Shown one piece after another: positions 52,041 through 60,539 of a stretch of DNA of 64,000 nt. Source of the stretch: Thermus neutrinimicus (lineage in GTDB: Bacteria; Deinococcota; Deinococci; Deinococcales; Thermaceae); contig NZ_JAKTNU010000007.1 of NCBI RefSeq assembly GCF_022760955.1, positions 1 through 64,000 of the forward strand. The letters are read 5' to 3'. Both the position numbers and the translations under genes were made by a program. The number at the start of each line of letters is the position of its first letter. Position 1 is the first letter of the stretch. The notes beneath the pieces were generated by a model, which made no database searches, was not told where the DNA came from, and saw only the letters and a program-made list of their open reading frames with translations.

Positions 52041-53189
52041 GTGGAGGCCCGCCCGCTTTTGGAAGAAGCCCTTGGGGAGCGGGGGCTCCTTTACGCCTGG
52101 GCGCCCTTGACCATACCGGAAGGGGTGGAGGGCCGCTTCCGGAGATTCCTGGCCGAGGGACGGCACGGGGGGATGGCCTATCTGGAAGGGGGAGTGGAGG
52201 CTCGGTTCCGTTTGGCGCACCGCTTTCCCTGGGCGCGAAGCGCCTTGGTCCTCTTTGCCCCCTACGCCTACCCCGACCCCGGGGTGCCAAAGGGGGGAGT
52301 CCGGGTGGGCCGGGTGGCCCGCTACGCCTGGGTTCGGGACTACCACCTGGTTCTGGGGGAGGAGGTTAGGGCCCTGGAGGCCCTGGCCCGAGGCCTGGGA
52401 GTAGAGGCCAAGGGCTACGTGGACCACGGGCCCATCCCCGAACGAACCCTGGCGGCCCTTACCGGGATGGGCTGGATTGGGAAAAGCGGCATGTTTCTTT
52501 CCCAGGGGTTTGGGGTGCACGCCTTCATCGGGGTTCTGCTCACCTCCTTGGAGGTGGAGGTATCTTCCCCCCATCCAGGCCGCTGCGGGCGCTGTACCCG
52601 TTGCCTGGCCTCCTGCCCCACGGGGGCCCTTTTGGGGGATGGCACCCTGGATGCCCGGGTGTGTGTGAGCTACCTCACCGTGGAGCACAAGGGCTTCATC
52701 CCCCCGGGGCTTTGGCCGGGAGTGGGGGAGTGGCTTTTGGGGTGCGACCTTTGCCAGGAGGTCTGTCCCTGGGAGCGGTTTGGCCGGGTCTGGCGGGGCT
52801 TTGAGCCGGAGCCGGACTTGGCCCACCCGGACCTGAGCGAGTTCCTTCGCCTCTCGGGAAGGGCGTTCCAAAGGAAGTACGGGGACACGGCCTTCGCTCG
52901 TCCGGGGAGGGCCCGCATGGCCCGGAATGCCCTCATCGTCCTGAGTAACCTGGGCCTGGGGGAGGAGCTTCTGCGGGAGGCGGCCCGGGACCCCCATCCT
53001 TTGGTGCGCCGCACCGCCCTCCACGCCCTTTACCGGGCTGGCTTGGGGATCGAGGGGTTTCTGAGGGATCCCGATGAAGGGATCCGGGCCGAGGCCTCAC
53101 TCCTCCTTGGGGAAGCGCCCGGTACGGTAGACCCTTTCCAGAACAGGGGGAAGGCCCCAGGCCCTGAGGTCAAAGATGAGGGGGCCTAG
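52041..53189 (+). CDS. queG: Epoxyqueuosine reductase
   Basis: The 382-residue cobalamin-dependent enzyme makes queuosine from epoxyqueuosine in the last step of tRNA wobble modification. It has YLEGGVEARFRLAHRFPWARSALVL, WIGKSGMFLS, and two [4Fe-4S] motifs, CGRCTRCLASCP and CDLCQEVCP. The C-terminus shows helical HEAT-like repeats. The start is GTG. Its last 93 nt overlap the opposite-strand phosphoesterase gene, an unusually long antisense overlap; the tail there (APGTVDPFQNRGKAPGPEV) looks unstructured. Confidence 0.92.
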   Translation: MEARPLLEEALGERGLLYAWAPLTIPEGVEGRFRRFLAEGRHGGMAYLEGGVEARFRLAHRFPWARSALVLFAPYAYPDPGVPKGGVRVGRVARYAWVRDYHLVLGEEVRALEALARGLGVEAKGYVDHGPIPERTLAALTGMGWIGKSGMFLSQGFGVHAFIGVLLTSLEVEVSSPHPGRCGRCTRCLASCPTGALLGDGTLDARVCVSYLTVEHKGFIPPGLWPGVGEWLLGCDLCQEVCPWERFGRVWRGFEPEPDLAHPDLSEFLRLSGRAFQRKYGDTAFARPGRARMARNALIVLSNLGLGEELLREAARDPHPLVRRTALHALYRAGLGIEGFLRDPDEGIRAEASLLLGEAPGTVDPFQNRGKAPGPEVKDEGA

Positions 53190-53801
53190 GTCGTAGGGCA
53201 CCTTGAGGAAGCGGACCTCGAGGGTCTCCGTGTCCAGGACCATGGCGTCGGCCCCGGGTTCCCCGCTCAGGCTTAGGCCCACACTCCCGGGATCGGCCAG
53301 GAGGCCCGTGCCCACCCGGCGGGAAAGGGGGAGGTGCCGCCCCCCCAGGAGGAGGATCGCGGCGCCATAGCGTTCCAGAAGCGGCACAAACTGGGCCGCT
53401 GGGCCCAGGAGGTCCAGGTGGCTTTCGGGGTTGCCGGGGGTGCCATGGAAGGCCACAAGCCGTTTTTCCCCGTAGGTTTTGCGGTGGGAAAGGCGAAGGG
53501 AGCGGAGGTAGTCCAGCTCCCGTGGCGAAAGCTGGGACCGGGTCCACTCCAGGGTGGCCCTGCCCACGCCCTCGGGCAGGGTGCCCGGCAAGGGGTAGGC
53601 CACCCTCAGGTCCCAGGCTCCGGCGATGGCGGGAAGCCCCTCCTTGAGGATGCGGCTGATGACCTGCTTGGGATGGGGTCCGTAGCCCACCAGGTCCCCC
53701 AGCACCAGAACCTCGTCCACGCCTTCTTCTCTTAGGGCCTCGAGGGCCGCCTCGAGGGCCGGCAGGTTGGCGTGGATGTCGGAAAGAACCCCTAGCCGCA
53801 T
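53097..53801 (-). CDS. Metallophosphoesterase-family protein with altered metal motifs
   Basis: The 234-residue protein follows the YfcE/MJ0936-like phosphodiesterase pattern: VLSDIHANLPALEAAL, VLGDLVGYGPHP and a His in VAFHGTP. Two usual metal motifs are changed: GN(H/C)D is GAWD in AIAGAWDLR, and GHTH is GGRH in LLLGGRHLPLSR. One or both metal sites may be weak, so catalysis is uncertain. Start ATG at 53801 lies 6 nt after a GAAAAT hexamer. Confidence 0.8.
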   Translation of the reverse strand: MRLGVLSDIHANLPALEAALEALREEGVDEVLVLGDLVGYGPHPKQVISRILKEGLPAIAGAWDLRVAYPLPGTLPEGVGRATLEWTRSQLSPRELDYLRSLRLSHRKTYGEKRLVAFHGTPGNPESHLDLLGPAAQFVPLLERYGAAILLLGGRHLPLSRRVGTGLLADPGSVGLSLSGEPGADAMVLDTETLEVRFLKVPYDLGPLIFDLRAWGLPPVLERVYRTGRFPKEE

Positions 53802-53835
53802 GGGCTCATTTTCCCATGCAACCTGGGAAAGACCT

Positions 53836-55203
53836 GTGAAAAAACCTGTGCTTACCCCTTATGTTAAAGGGGTGCGGCCCTTCCTCCTCGGCCTTCTCCT
53901 GGCCCTCACCCTGCCCCCTTTCCCTTTCGGTTTTTTTGCCCCTTTGGTCCTAGCCTTTCTCCTTCGAGGGGGTTTCCGCACGGGCTTCCTCATGGGCCTA
54001 GGGTTTTGGGGCCTCCACCTCATCTGGCTTCCCCAGAGCTTTACCCAGCTTTTTGGCCCCCTGGGGGCTTTGCCCTTCCTCCCCCTGGTGCTCTTTAAGG
54101 CCCTTTCCTTCGGCCTCCTCTTCGCCCTCACTCCCATGCCCCTCGCCCGGGTAGGGGGGTGGGTGGTGCTAGAGTGGCTCACGGAGCAAGGGGATCTGGC
54201 CTTCCCCTGGGGTTTCCTAGGCTACAGCCTGGTGGAGGCTCCCGGGCGGGTGCTGGCCGCCTGGGGCGGGGTGTACCTCCTTTCCCTTTTGGTCCTGCTT
54301 TTGGCCTGGGGCCTTAGGGAGCGCCGCTACTGGGTACTTCTACCCTGGGCAGCCTTGTGGCTATTGCCTCTACCTCCGGCGGCGGGGGAAGGAAAAGCCC
54401 TTTTGGTCCAAGGTAACATCAACCCCTTGTCCAAGGTCCAGGGGGAGCTGGACGAGGAGGTCTACCTCCGCCTCACGCGGGAAGGCTTGCAAAGGCATCC
54501 CGAGGCCCGGCTGGTGGTTTGGCCAGAGACGGCGGTCTGGCAGATCCCAGGTGGCCTGGACCGCCTTTTAGAGGACCGGTTCCTCCTCACGGGCCTAAAC
54601 CTCTATGGCCCCAACCGGGCGGTCCTTTACCAAGACGGGAGGATGCTGGGCCTTTACGACAAGGTGCGCCTGGTGCCCTTTGGGGAACGTTTTCCCTTCC
54701 GGGGGGCCTTGGGAGGGGTGTACAGCTATTTCTTTCGCTCCTTTGGCCTGGGGGAGCTTGCGGACCGGACGCCGGGGAACCGGCTGGCTCCCATCGCTTC
54801 CTATGGGGCCATGATCTGCTACGAGTCCGCCTTTCCCTCCGTGGCCCGCGCCTTGGTCCGGGAGGGGGCAGGGGTGTTGGTCCTCCTCACCAACGATGCC
54901 TGGTTTGGCCCCTCCTTTGGTGGCCGGCAGCACTTCGCCGTGGGGCGGCTTAGGGCGGTGGAGACGGGGCGCTGGCTTCTTAGGGCGGGAAACGACGGCA
55001 TCACCGCCAGCATTGACCCCTATGGCCGGTTGGTGGCGCGGATTCCCCCACACCAGGAGGGATACCTTCTGGCCCCCTACAGCTTGAAAGAGGGCCGTAC
55101 GCCTTACGTCCGCTACGGGGACTGGGCGGTGGGGGTGGCGTTGACGCTTTTCCTTTTGGGCCTTATCCTTAGGGTGCGCGCGCCGGGGTGGCGGAACCGG
55201 TAG
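53836..55203 (+). CDS. lnt: Apolipoprotein N-acyltransferase
   Basis: The 455-residue membrane enzyme adds the third acyl chain to lipoproteins. About six spans cover the first 190 residues and one the end. The nitrilase-like outer domain holds the catalytic triad: Glu in VVWPETAVW, Lys in YDKVRLVPFGERFPF and Cys in MICYESAFP. The GTG at 53836 (MKKPVLTP) is the likely start since it gives a basic residue pair before the first span; a GTG four codons later is possible. The final codons lie inside the tRNA-Leu gene. Confidence 0.88.
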   Translation: MKKPVLTPYVKGVRPFLLGLLLALTLPPFPFGFFAPLVLAFLLRGGFRTGFLMGLGFWGLHLIWLPQSFTQLFGPLGALPFLPLVLFKALSFGLLFALTPMPLARVGGWVVLEWLTEQGDLAFPWGFLGYSLVEAPGRVLAAWGGVYLLSLLVLLLAWGLRERRYWVLLPWAALWLLPLPPAAGEGKALLVQGNINPLSKVQGELDEEVYLRLTREGLQRHPEARLVVWPETAVWQIPGGLDRLLEDRFLLTGLNLYGPNRAVLYQDGRMLGLYDKVRLVPFGERFPFRGALGGVYSYFFRSFGLGELADRTPGNRLAPIASYGAMICYESAFPSVARALVREGAGVLVLLTNDAWFGPSFGGRQHFAVGRLRAVETGRWLLRAGNDGITASIDPYGRLVARIPPHQEGYLLAPYSLKEGRTPYVRYGDWAVGVALTLFLLGLILRVRAPGWRNR

Positions 55204-55268
55204 ACGCGGCAGACTCAAAATCTGCTGTCCGCAAGGACGTGCGGGTTCGAGTCCCGCCCCCGGCACCA
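55182..55268 (+). tRNA. tRNA-Leu (CAA)
   Basis: The 87-nt class II tRNA has acceptor GCCGGGG/CCCCGGC, anticodon stem-loop GCAGA-CTCAAAA-TCTGC (anticodon CAA), a long variable arm (TGTCCGCAAGGACGT), T-loop GGTTCGAGTCC and encoded CCA. Its first 22 nt are also the end of lnt. Confidence 0.95.
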
Positions 55269-55271
55269 AAG

Positions 55272-55296
55272 GGGCCAGGCCCTAGGGGCCTGGCCC
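55272..55296. terminator. Hairpin between tRNA-Leu and the PfpI gene
   Basis: GGGCCAGGCCC and GGGCCTGGCCC form an 11-bp stem with loop TAG, 3 nt after tRNA-Leu and 9 nt after the stop of the opposite gene. It can serve both converging transcripts, though U runs are poor. Confidence 0.55.
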
Positions 55297-55305
55297 TGGG
55301 GCTTC

Positions 55306-55887
55306 CTACACCCCCTCTACCCGCACCCCCAGGACCTCCAAAAACCGGGCCAGCCAGACGGGATGCGCGGGCCAGGCGGGAGCGGTGACCAGATTCCCGT
55401 CCACCACGGCTTGGTCCACTGGCACCTCCTCGTACTGGGCTCCGGCCAGGGTGAGTTCCGGCCCCACCGCCGGGTACGCGGTGGCCCTGCGCCCCTTCAT
55501 GACCCCGGCGGCCGTGAGCACCTGGAGGCCATGGCAGATGGCGGCCACGGGTTTGTTGGCTTCAAAGAAGTGGCGGACGATCTCCAATACCCTGGGCTCG
55601 CGGCGGATGTACTCTGGAGCCCGCCCACCTGGGACCACCAAGGCGTCGTACTGGGCGGGGTCCACCTCGTCAAAGGAATAGTTGAGGGTGAAGTTGTGGC
55701 CGGGCTTTTCCGAGTAGGTCTGGTCCCCCTCGAAGTCGTGCACCGCGGTGCGGATCCGCTGGCCGGAGCGCTTGCCTGGGCAGACGGCATGCACCTCAAA
55801 GCCTAGCATCTTCAAGGCCTGAAAGGGCACCATGACCTCGTAGTCCTCCACGTAGTCGCCCACCAAAAAGAGGATTTTCCGCGCCAT
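55306..55887 (-). CDS. DJ-1/PfpI-family protein
   Basis: The 193-residue protein follows the PfpI-type pattern: [25 protein letters not shown] with the catalytic Glu region, [16 protein letters not shown], and the nucleophile Cys in [16 protein letters not shown]. These proteins were called intracellular proteases and are now often seen as glyoxalases or deglycases protecting against dicarbonyl damage. Unlike the DJ-1-like protein at 26991-27485, its Cys is intact. Confidence 0.9.
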   Translation of the reverse strand: MARKILFLVGDYVEDYEVMVPFQALKMLGFEVHAVCPGKRSGQRIRTAVHDFEGDQTYSEKPGHNFTLNYSFDEVDPAQYDALVVPGGRAPEYIRREPRVLEIVRHFFEANKPVAAICHGLQVLTAAGVMKGRRATAYPAVGPELTLAGAQYEEVPVDQAVVDGNLVTAPAWPAHPVWLARFLEVLGVRVEGV

Positions 55888-56011
55888 ACCTTCCCCCTTT
55901 GCCCTTTAGGGCACCTTCCATTCTACCCCATCCCTTGAAACCCTGTCCTCTGCTCCGAAGAAAAGAAAGCCAGGGAGGATCTTTAAGGGGGTTTGCAAGG
56001 CAGGGAGGGGA

Positions 56012-56779
56012 CTACCCTCCATCGCCTGCCCTGGGTTGCTCCCACAGGGCCAGAAGGTAGCCTGGTTCTAGCCACAGCCGGGGCGGGCTACCCAGGGCTT
56101 TTTGAAAGAGCTCGCTCAGCTCCTCGGGGGAACGCCTATGGGCTAGAGGTGGGCCCTCCTCCTCTTGGCGGAAGGGCCACTCCAAAACCGCTACCCGCTT
56201 GGCCACCCGGGCTGCCTCCCTCAGGGCGAGGATGGGGTCCAGGTGGTGGAGGCTTAAGCCAAAAAAGGCCAGGTCAAAACTCCCGTTGGGAAAGGGGAGG
56301 TTTTCCCCGCGGGCTTCCAGGAAGTGGGCCTCCTTCACCTTGGCCCGGGCCACCTCGAGGCGGTCGGACCTGGGGTCCACCCCCACGGTGAAAAGGCCCA
56401 AGGAGGCGAAGGCCTCGGCGAAGACCCCGGTGCCCGTGCCGATGTCCAGGACGCTTTGGGCCCCAAGGCCCTCCAGGGCTTTTTGGGCGATTTCCAAGGG
56501 GGGAAACCGCTTGAGGCGCTCGGGCCTGCGGAAGGGATCATGGGCCTCGCAGGCGTTGGTGAAAAGGGCCCACATCACCGTGGCTCCCTCTTCCGCGGCG
56601 GCTAAAAAGGCGGCCTTAAGGACCTGGAAAACGGCCTCCTCCTCCCCGGAAAGCTCCGTGTGGGTGGGGTGGGTGCGGTAGTCCACCCCGCTTCCCTCCA
56701 GGGCCAAAAGGGCCTTTTCCACCGCCCGATAGTCCCCTTGCAAAAGGGGGTAGAGGGCAAGGAGCACCTTTACCGCCAT
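56012..56779 (-). CDS. YkoF-type thiamine-binding-like domain fused to a methyltransferase
   Basis: The 255-residue protein has two parts. Residues 1-78 (VKVLLALYPLLQGDYRAVEKALLALEGSGVDYRTHPTHTELSG, then VFQVLKAAFLAAAEEGATVMWALFTNAC) follow the YkoF/MTH1187 pattern of small thiamine- or hydroxymethylpyrimidine-binding proteins. Residues about 95-250 form a class I SAM-dependent methyltransferase with motif I VLDIGTGTGVFAEAF, acidic VGVDPRSD and FDLAFFGLSLHHLDP. No substrate can be named. It overlaps the upstream methyltransferase gene by 10 nt. Confidence 0.75.
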   Translation of the reverse strand: MAVKVLLALYPLLQGDYRAVEKALLALEGSGVDYRTHPTHTELSGEEEAVFQVLKAAFLAAAEEGATVMWALFTNACEAHDPFRRPERLKRFPPLEIAQKALEGLGAQSVLDIGTGTGVFAEAFASLGLFTVGVDPRSDRLEVARAKVKEAHFLEARGENLPFPNGSFDLAFFGLSLHHLDPILALREAARVAKRVAVLEWPFRQEEEGPPLAHRRSPEELSELFQKALGSPPRLWLEPGYLLALWEQPRAGDGG

Positions 56780-57414
56780 CGCCCCAAGTATAGGGCGCCG
56801 CGGTTACCCGCCCGCCGGCCTGCCCGATCCGCCTCGAAAAAGGGGGGTTGGGCCTCGGGGGCCAGGAAGACGGCTTCCCCTTCCGCCTCCGGTGGGCCCA
56901 GGAGGTCTTTCAGGTCCTCACGGGTGAGGAAACGGGCTTGGGTCCATGGGAGAACCCCCTGTTCCCCCAATCTCCGGTACAGGGCGGCCCAAGGGGAGAG
57001 GGCCTCGAGGATCCCCACCAAAAGCCTCCCCTCAGGTTTGAGGACCCTTCTTGCCTCGGAAAGGGTTTTCTCCACATCCTCTACGAACTCTAGCACGGTG
57101 AAGAGAAGGACCACGTCAAAGCTTGTCTCGGGAAAGGGAAGGGCTTCCCCCTGGCCTTCCACCCACTTGGCCTCCGGTACCCTTTCCCGCCCCACCCGGA
57201 GCATGGCCGCGGAGGGTTCCAGCCCCACCTTCCAGGGATAGGGAAGGCGCCTAAGCCAGTAGCCAGTTCCCGCTCCCACCTCCAGGAGGCTTTCCCCGGG
57301 GGGAAGGAGCGATTGCAAAGCCCTTTCCTCCTCGGCGATGACGAAGGCCCCCAAGGGGGTTTCGTACCAGGCTTCGTAGCCCTCGGCTAGGGTCACAAAG
57401 GGATCTTCCCGCAT
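56770..57414 (-). CDS. SAM-dependent methyltransferase
   Basis: The 214-residue class I methyltransferase has motif I LLEVGAGTGYWLRRL, VGLEPSAAML, GEALPFPETSFDVVLLFTVLEFV and a post-motif ARRVLKPEGRLLVGILE, close to the UbiE/Methyltransf_11 group. The substrate is unknown. It begins 7 nt after the alpha-glucosidase stop and overlaps the next methyltransferase, so the three genes are one transcript. Confidence 0.83.
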   Translation of the reverse strand: MREDPFVTLAEGYEAWYETPLGAFVIAEEERALQSLLPPGESLLEVGAGTGYWLRRLPYPWKVGLEPSAAMLRVGRERVPEAKWVEGQGEALPFPETSFDVVLLFTVLEFVEDVEKTLSEARRVLKPEGRLLVGILEALSPWAALYRRLGEQGVLPWTQARFLTREDLKDLLGPPEAEGEAVFLAPEAQPPFFEADRAGRRAGNRGALYLGRWR

Positions 57415-57421
57415 CCTGCCC

Positions 57422-59008
57422 CTAGCTTAGTCGCACCACCACCCCCTCATCCGGGCGCAAGCGCAGGGTCTCCCCCACGGTCTCTTCCCGGTCCAGGTGG
57501 GTGGAGAGGACCACCCGGCCCTTTTGCGGTAGCTCCAGGGCCCTTTCCCGGTCCGTGAAGTTCAGGGCCACCAGGAAGCCCTCCCCCCGCAGGTAGGCGT
57601 AGATCCCACCCCGTGCCCGATAGGTGCGGTAGGGGCCAAGGAGAAGGCCTGGTTCCTGGCGCAAGGCGATGAGGCGCTTCACCAGCTGGAGCATGGACTG
57701 GGGGTCTCTTTCCTGAACTGCCACGTTCCGCACCGGCCAGTCGGGGTTTAGGGGAAGCCAGGGCTCCACCGTGGAGAAGCCCGCGTAAGGGGAGGCATCC
57801 CAGGGCATGGGGGTGCGTTCGGGGTCTCGGCCCAGGCTGTGGTAGCCCGCGGGAGTACGGTCCTTTTGCCTGAGGGCGGCGGGGTCCTGGATCCTATCCG
57901 GGGGGATTTCCCCGTTGGGCAGGGCCAGTTCGTCCCCGTAGTACCAGGTGGGGGTGCCCCGCAGGGTGAAAAGGAGCATGGCGGCCACCCGGGCCTGGGC
58001 TTCCCCTAGCCTCGAGGCCAGCCGGGGCTGGTCGTGGTTCCCCAGGACCCAGTTGGGCCAGTCCCAGGGGGTGAGGAGGCTTTCGTACGCCTCCACGATG
58101 CGGGCGATGTTCTCGGGCCGCCAATCGGGGAGGCCTTCGGTGATCAGGCTGAAGTTGAAGGGAAGGTGGCACCCCGCCCGGTAGTAGCGCACCAGGCGGT
58201 GGAGGGGAAGGTAGATCTCCCCCACCATGACCCGTTCCTGGCCCGGCTCGCTGAACTCGTCCAAAACCTGGCGCATCTCCCGCACGTAGGCGTAGGTTTC
58301 CGGCTGGTCCTCCGTGAAGAGGTGCTGGTGGCGCAGGCGGTCAGGGTGCCCGGGCCGCCACTCGGGGTTTCCCGGCTCATCCCGGAAGAGGGGGTCCTTG
58401 GCCAAAAGCCAAAGGACGTCCACCCGAAAGCCATCCACCCTCCGCCTAAGCCAGAAGCGCATGGCTTCGTGGATGGCCTCCCGCACCTCGGGGTTTTGCC
58501 AGTTGAGGTCGGGTTGTTCGGGCAGGAAAAGGTGGAGGTAGTACTGCCCAGTCCCTTTGTCCAGCGTCCAGGCGGGGCCCCCGAAGAAGCTCTGCCAGTT
58601 GTTGGGAGGGCCTCCATCCGGCCCCGGGTCTTTCCAGATGTACCAGTTCCGCTTGGGATTATCCCGGGAGCTTCGGGACTCCAAAAACCAGGGATGCTGG
58701 TCCGAGGTGTGGTTGGGCACCAGGTCGATGAGGACCTTGAGCCCCAGGTCATGGGCCTCCTTTAGAAGGCGGTCAAAGTCCTCCAGGGTGCCGAAGATGG
58801 GGTCCACGTGGCAGTAGTCGGCCACATCGTAGCCGAAGTCCTTCATGGGGCTTTTGTAGAAGGGAGAGAGCCAGAGGGTTCCTACCCCCAGGTCCTTCAG
58901 GTAGGGAAGCCTTTGCCGGATGCCCTCGAGGTCCCCGATGCCGTCCGCGTTGGAGTCTTGAAAGCTTCTCGGGTAGACCTGGTAGATGACCGTGTGCTTC
59001 CACCACAT
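57422..59008 (-). CDS. Alpha-glucosidase / oligo-1,6-glucosidase-type GH13 enzyme
   Basis: The 528-residue GH13 enzyme has VIYQVYPRSFQDSNADGIGDL, DLVPNHTSDQHPWF, the nucleophile Asp in GFRVDVLWLL, acid/base Glu in MVGEIYLPL and the third Asp in VLGNHDQPRL. It should split alpha-1,4 or alpha-1,6 glucose bonds or sucrose-type substrates in the cytoplasm, since no signal peptide is seen. It resembles Thermus alpha-glucosidases. It is divergent from otsA, and TAGACT lies 6 nt before its ATG. Confidence 0.92.
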   Translation of the reverse strand: MWWKHTVIYQVYPRSFQDSNADGIGDLEGIRQRLPYLKDLGVGTLWLSPFYKSPMKDFGYDVADYCHVDPIFGTLEDFDRLLKEAHDLGLKVLIDLVPNHTSDQHPWFLESRSSRDNPKRNWYIWKDPGPDGGPPNNWQSFFGGPAWTLDKGTGQYYLHLFLPEQPDLNWQNPEVREAIHEAMRFWLRRRVDGFRVDVLWLLAKDPLFRDEPGNPEWRPGHPDRLRHQHLFTEDQPETYAYVREMRQVLDEFSEPGQERVMVGEIYLPLHRLVRYYRAGCHLPFNFSLITEGLPDWRPENIARIVEAYESLLTPWDWPNWVLGNHDQPRLASRLGEAQARVAAMLLFTLRGTPTWYYGDELALPNGEIPPDRIQDPAALRQKDRTPAGYHSLGRDPERTPMPWDASPYAGFSTVEPWLPLNPDWPVRNVAVQERDPQSMLQLVKRLIALRQEPGLLLGPYRTYRARGGIYAYLRGEGFLVALNFTDRERALELPQKGRVVLSTHLDREETVGETLRLRPDEGVVVRLS

Positions 59009-59014
59009 GCCAGA

Positions 59015-59020
59015 AGTCTA
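59015..59020 (-). promoter_or_regulatory. Candidate -10 box of the alpha-glucosidase gene
   Basis: TAGACT on the minus strand lies 6 nt before the ATG, giving a leaderless message. No good -35 box is seen. Confidence 0.4.
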
Positions 59021-59123
59021 CCGCTTCCGGCCTGGGCGCGGAAGGGTTTCCAGGCAAAGGGCTACTCCAGCCCTGGCTACGGTTTTACATTCCAGAAATA
59101 GACAAGCCTAGGCCATCCATAGG

Positions 59124-59182
59124 AATGCACCCCGCGAAAGAGTGCATTGAGTACAAGGTGGGTCTCGCCTATGGCTTATACT
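59124..59182 (+). promoter_or_regulatory. Inverted repeat and promoter of otsA
   Basis: AATGCAC (59124-59130) and GTGCATT (59142-59148) are separated by 11 nt, centred about 45 nt before the start of translation. TATACT (59177-59182) lies 7 nt before the otsA GTG. The repeat sits just upstream of the expected -35 position, fitting an activator or repressor site for trehalose synthesis. Confidence 0.5.
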
Positions 59183-59189
59183 GAAGTCT

Positions 59190-60539
59190 GTGAGCCTGAT
59201 TATCGTGGCCAACCGTGCTCCTTTCCGCCTAACCGGCGAAGGCTTGGTTCCCGCGGTGGGGGGGCTGGCCACCGCCTTGTTGCCGGTCCTCGAGGCCCGG
59301 GGGGGAACCTGGGTGGCCGCGGCGGAGTGGGGAGAAAGGGGTCGGACAGCCCAGCCCAGGCAGAGCAAGATCCGCTTGGAAAGGGTTTTCCTCAGCGACA
59401 GGGAGTGGCAGGGCTATTACGGGGGGTTTTCCAACCGGATCCTCTGGCCACTTTGCCACTACTTTCTGGAGAAGATAGAGTTGAGGCGGGAGTATTTCCA
59501 GGATTACCTGCGGGTAAACCGCCGCTTTGCCGAGGCGGTGGCCCGGGTTCACCGGGAGGGGGATACGGTTTTCGTCCAGGATTACCACCTCCTCCTCCTG
59601 CCCGGATTGCTCCGGGAGAGGGTCCAAGGCCCTATAGGCTTCTTCTTCCACATCCCCTGGCCCTCTAGCGGGGTTTTCCGCATCCTTCCTTGGGGAAGGG
59701 CCTTGGTGGAGGGGGTGCTGGGGGCAGACCTGGTGGGCTTCCACACCCAGGAGTACGTGGAGAACTTCCTGCGTACCGCCGCCCACTACGGCTTTACCGT
59801 GGAGGGAAACCGGGTACGGGTGGGGGAGCGCTTCGTGCGGGTGGAGGCCCACCCCTTGGGCATCGACACCTATAGGTTCCTGGAGCTCTCGGAAAGCCCG
59901 GAGGTGGGGGCCCACGCTAGGAGCTTGCGGCGCCTGGCCGGGGTGGACCGCCTGATCCTGGGGGTGGACCGGCTGGACTACACCAAGGGGATCCGGGAGA
60001 GGCTTCTGGCCTTTGAACGTTTCCTCCAGGCCTACCCCCACTGGCGGGGCCGGGTGGCCCTTTTCCAGATCGCCACCCCAAGCCGCACCCAGGTGGCTGC
60101 CTACCGGGAGCTCAAGCGCCAGGTGGACGAGGTGGTGGGGCGCATCCTGGGTGGCTTCCTGCGGGAGGACTGGGTGCCCCTCCGCTACTTCTACCAGACC
60201 TACACCCAGGAGGAGCTTGCCGCCTTTTACCGGGCCGCCGACGTGGCCCTCATCACCCCCTTGCGGGATGGGATGAACCTGGTGGCCCTGGAGTACGCCT
60301 ACACCTCCACGGAAGGGGTGTTGGTCCTCTCCAACCTGGCCGGAGCGGCGGAGTACCTCAAGGACGCCCTCTTGGTTAACCCCTACGACCTGGACGGCAT
60401 GGCAGCGGCCTTGGACAGGGCCCTGCGCATGCCAGCCGGTGAGCGGCAGGAGCGGCTAAGGGCCTTGAAGGCCAGGGTTGAGGCCCTGGATGCCCAAAGC
60501 TGGGCGGATCGGTTCCTCTCCTCCCTGGAGGCGGGATGA
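59190..60539 (+). CDS. otsA: Trehalose-6-phosphate synthase
   Basis: The 449-residue GT20 enzyme joins UDP- or other NDP-glucose with glucose-6-phosphate. It begins LIIVANRAPFRL, and has VGGLATALLPVLE, VFVQDYHLLLLPGLLR, FFFHIPWPSSGVFRILPW, LGVDRLDYTKGIRERLLAFERFL and the donor-binding LRDGMNLVALEYAYT. The start is GTG, fixed by the -10 box 7 nt before it. The stop overlaps otsB by 4 nt. Confidence 0.95.
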   Translation: MSLIIVANRAPFRLTGEGLVPAVGGLATALLPVLEARGGTWVAAAEWGERGRTAQPRQSKIRLERVFLSDREWQGYYGGFSNRILWPLCHYFLEKIELRREYFQDYLRVNRRFAEAVARVHREGDTVFVQDYHLLLLPGLLRERVQGPIGFFFHIPWPSSGVFRILPWGRALVEGVLGADLVGFHTQEYVENFLRTAAHYGFTVEGNRVRVGERFVRVEAHPLGIDTYRFLELSESPEVGAHARSLRRLAGVDRLILGVDRLDYTKGIRERLLAFERFLQAYPHWRGRVALFQIATPSRTQVAAYRELKRQVDEVVGRILGGFLREDWVPLRYFYQTYTQEELAAFYRAADVALITPLRDGMNLVALEYAYTSTEGVLVLSNLAGAAEYLKDALLVNPYDLDGMAAALDRALRMPAGERQERLRALKARVEALDAQSWADRFLSSLEAG

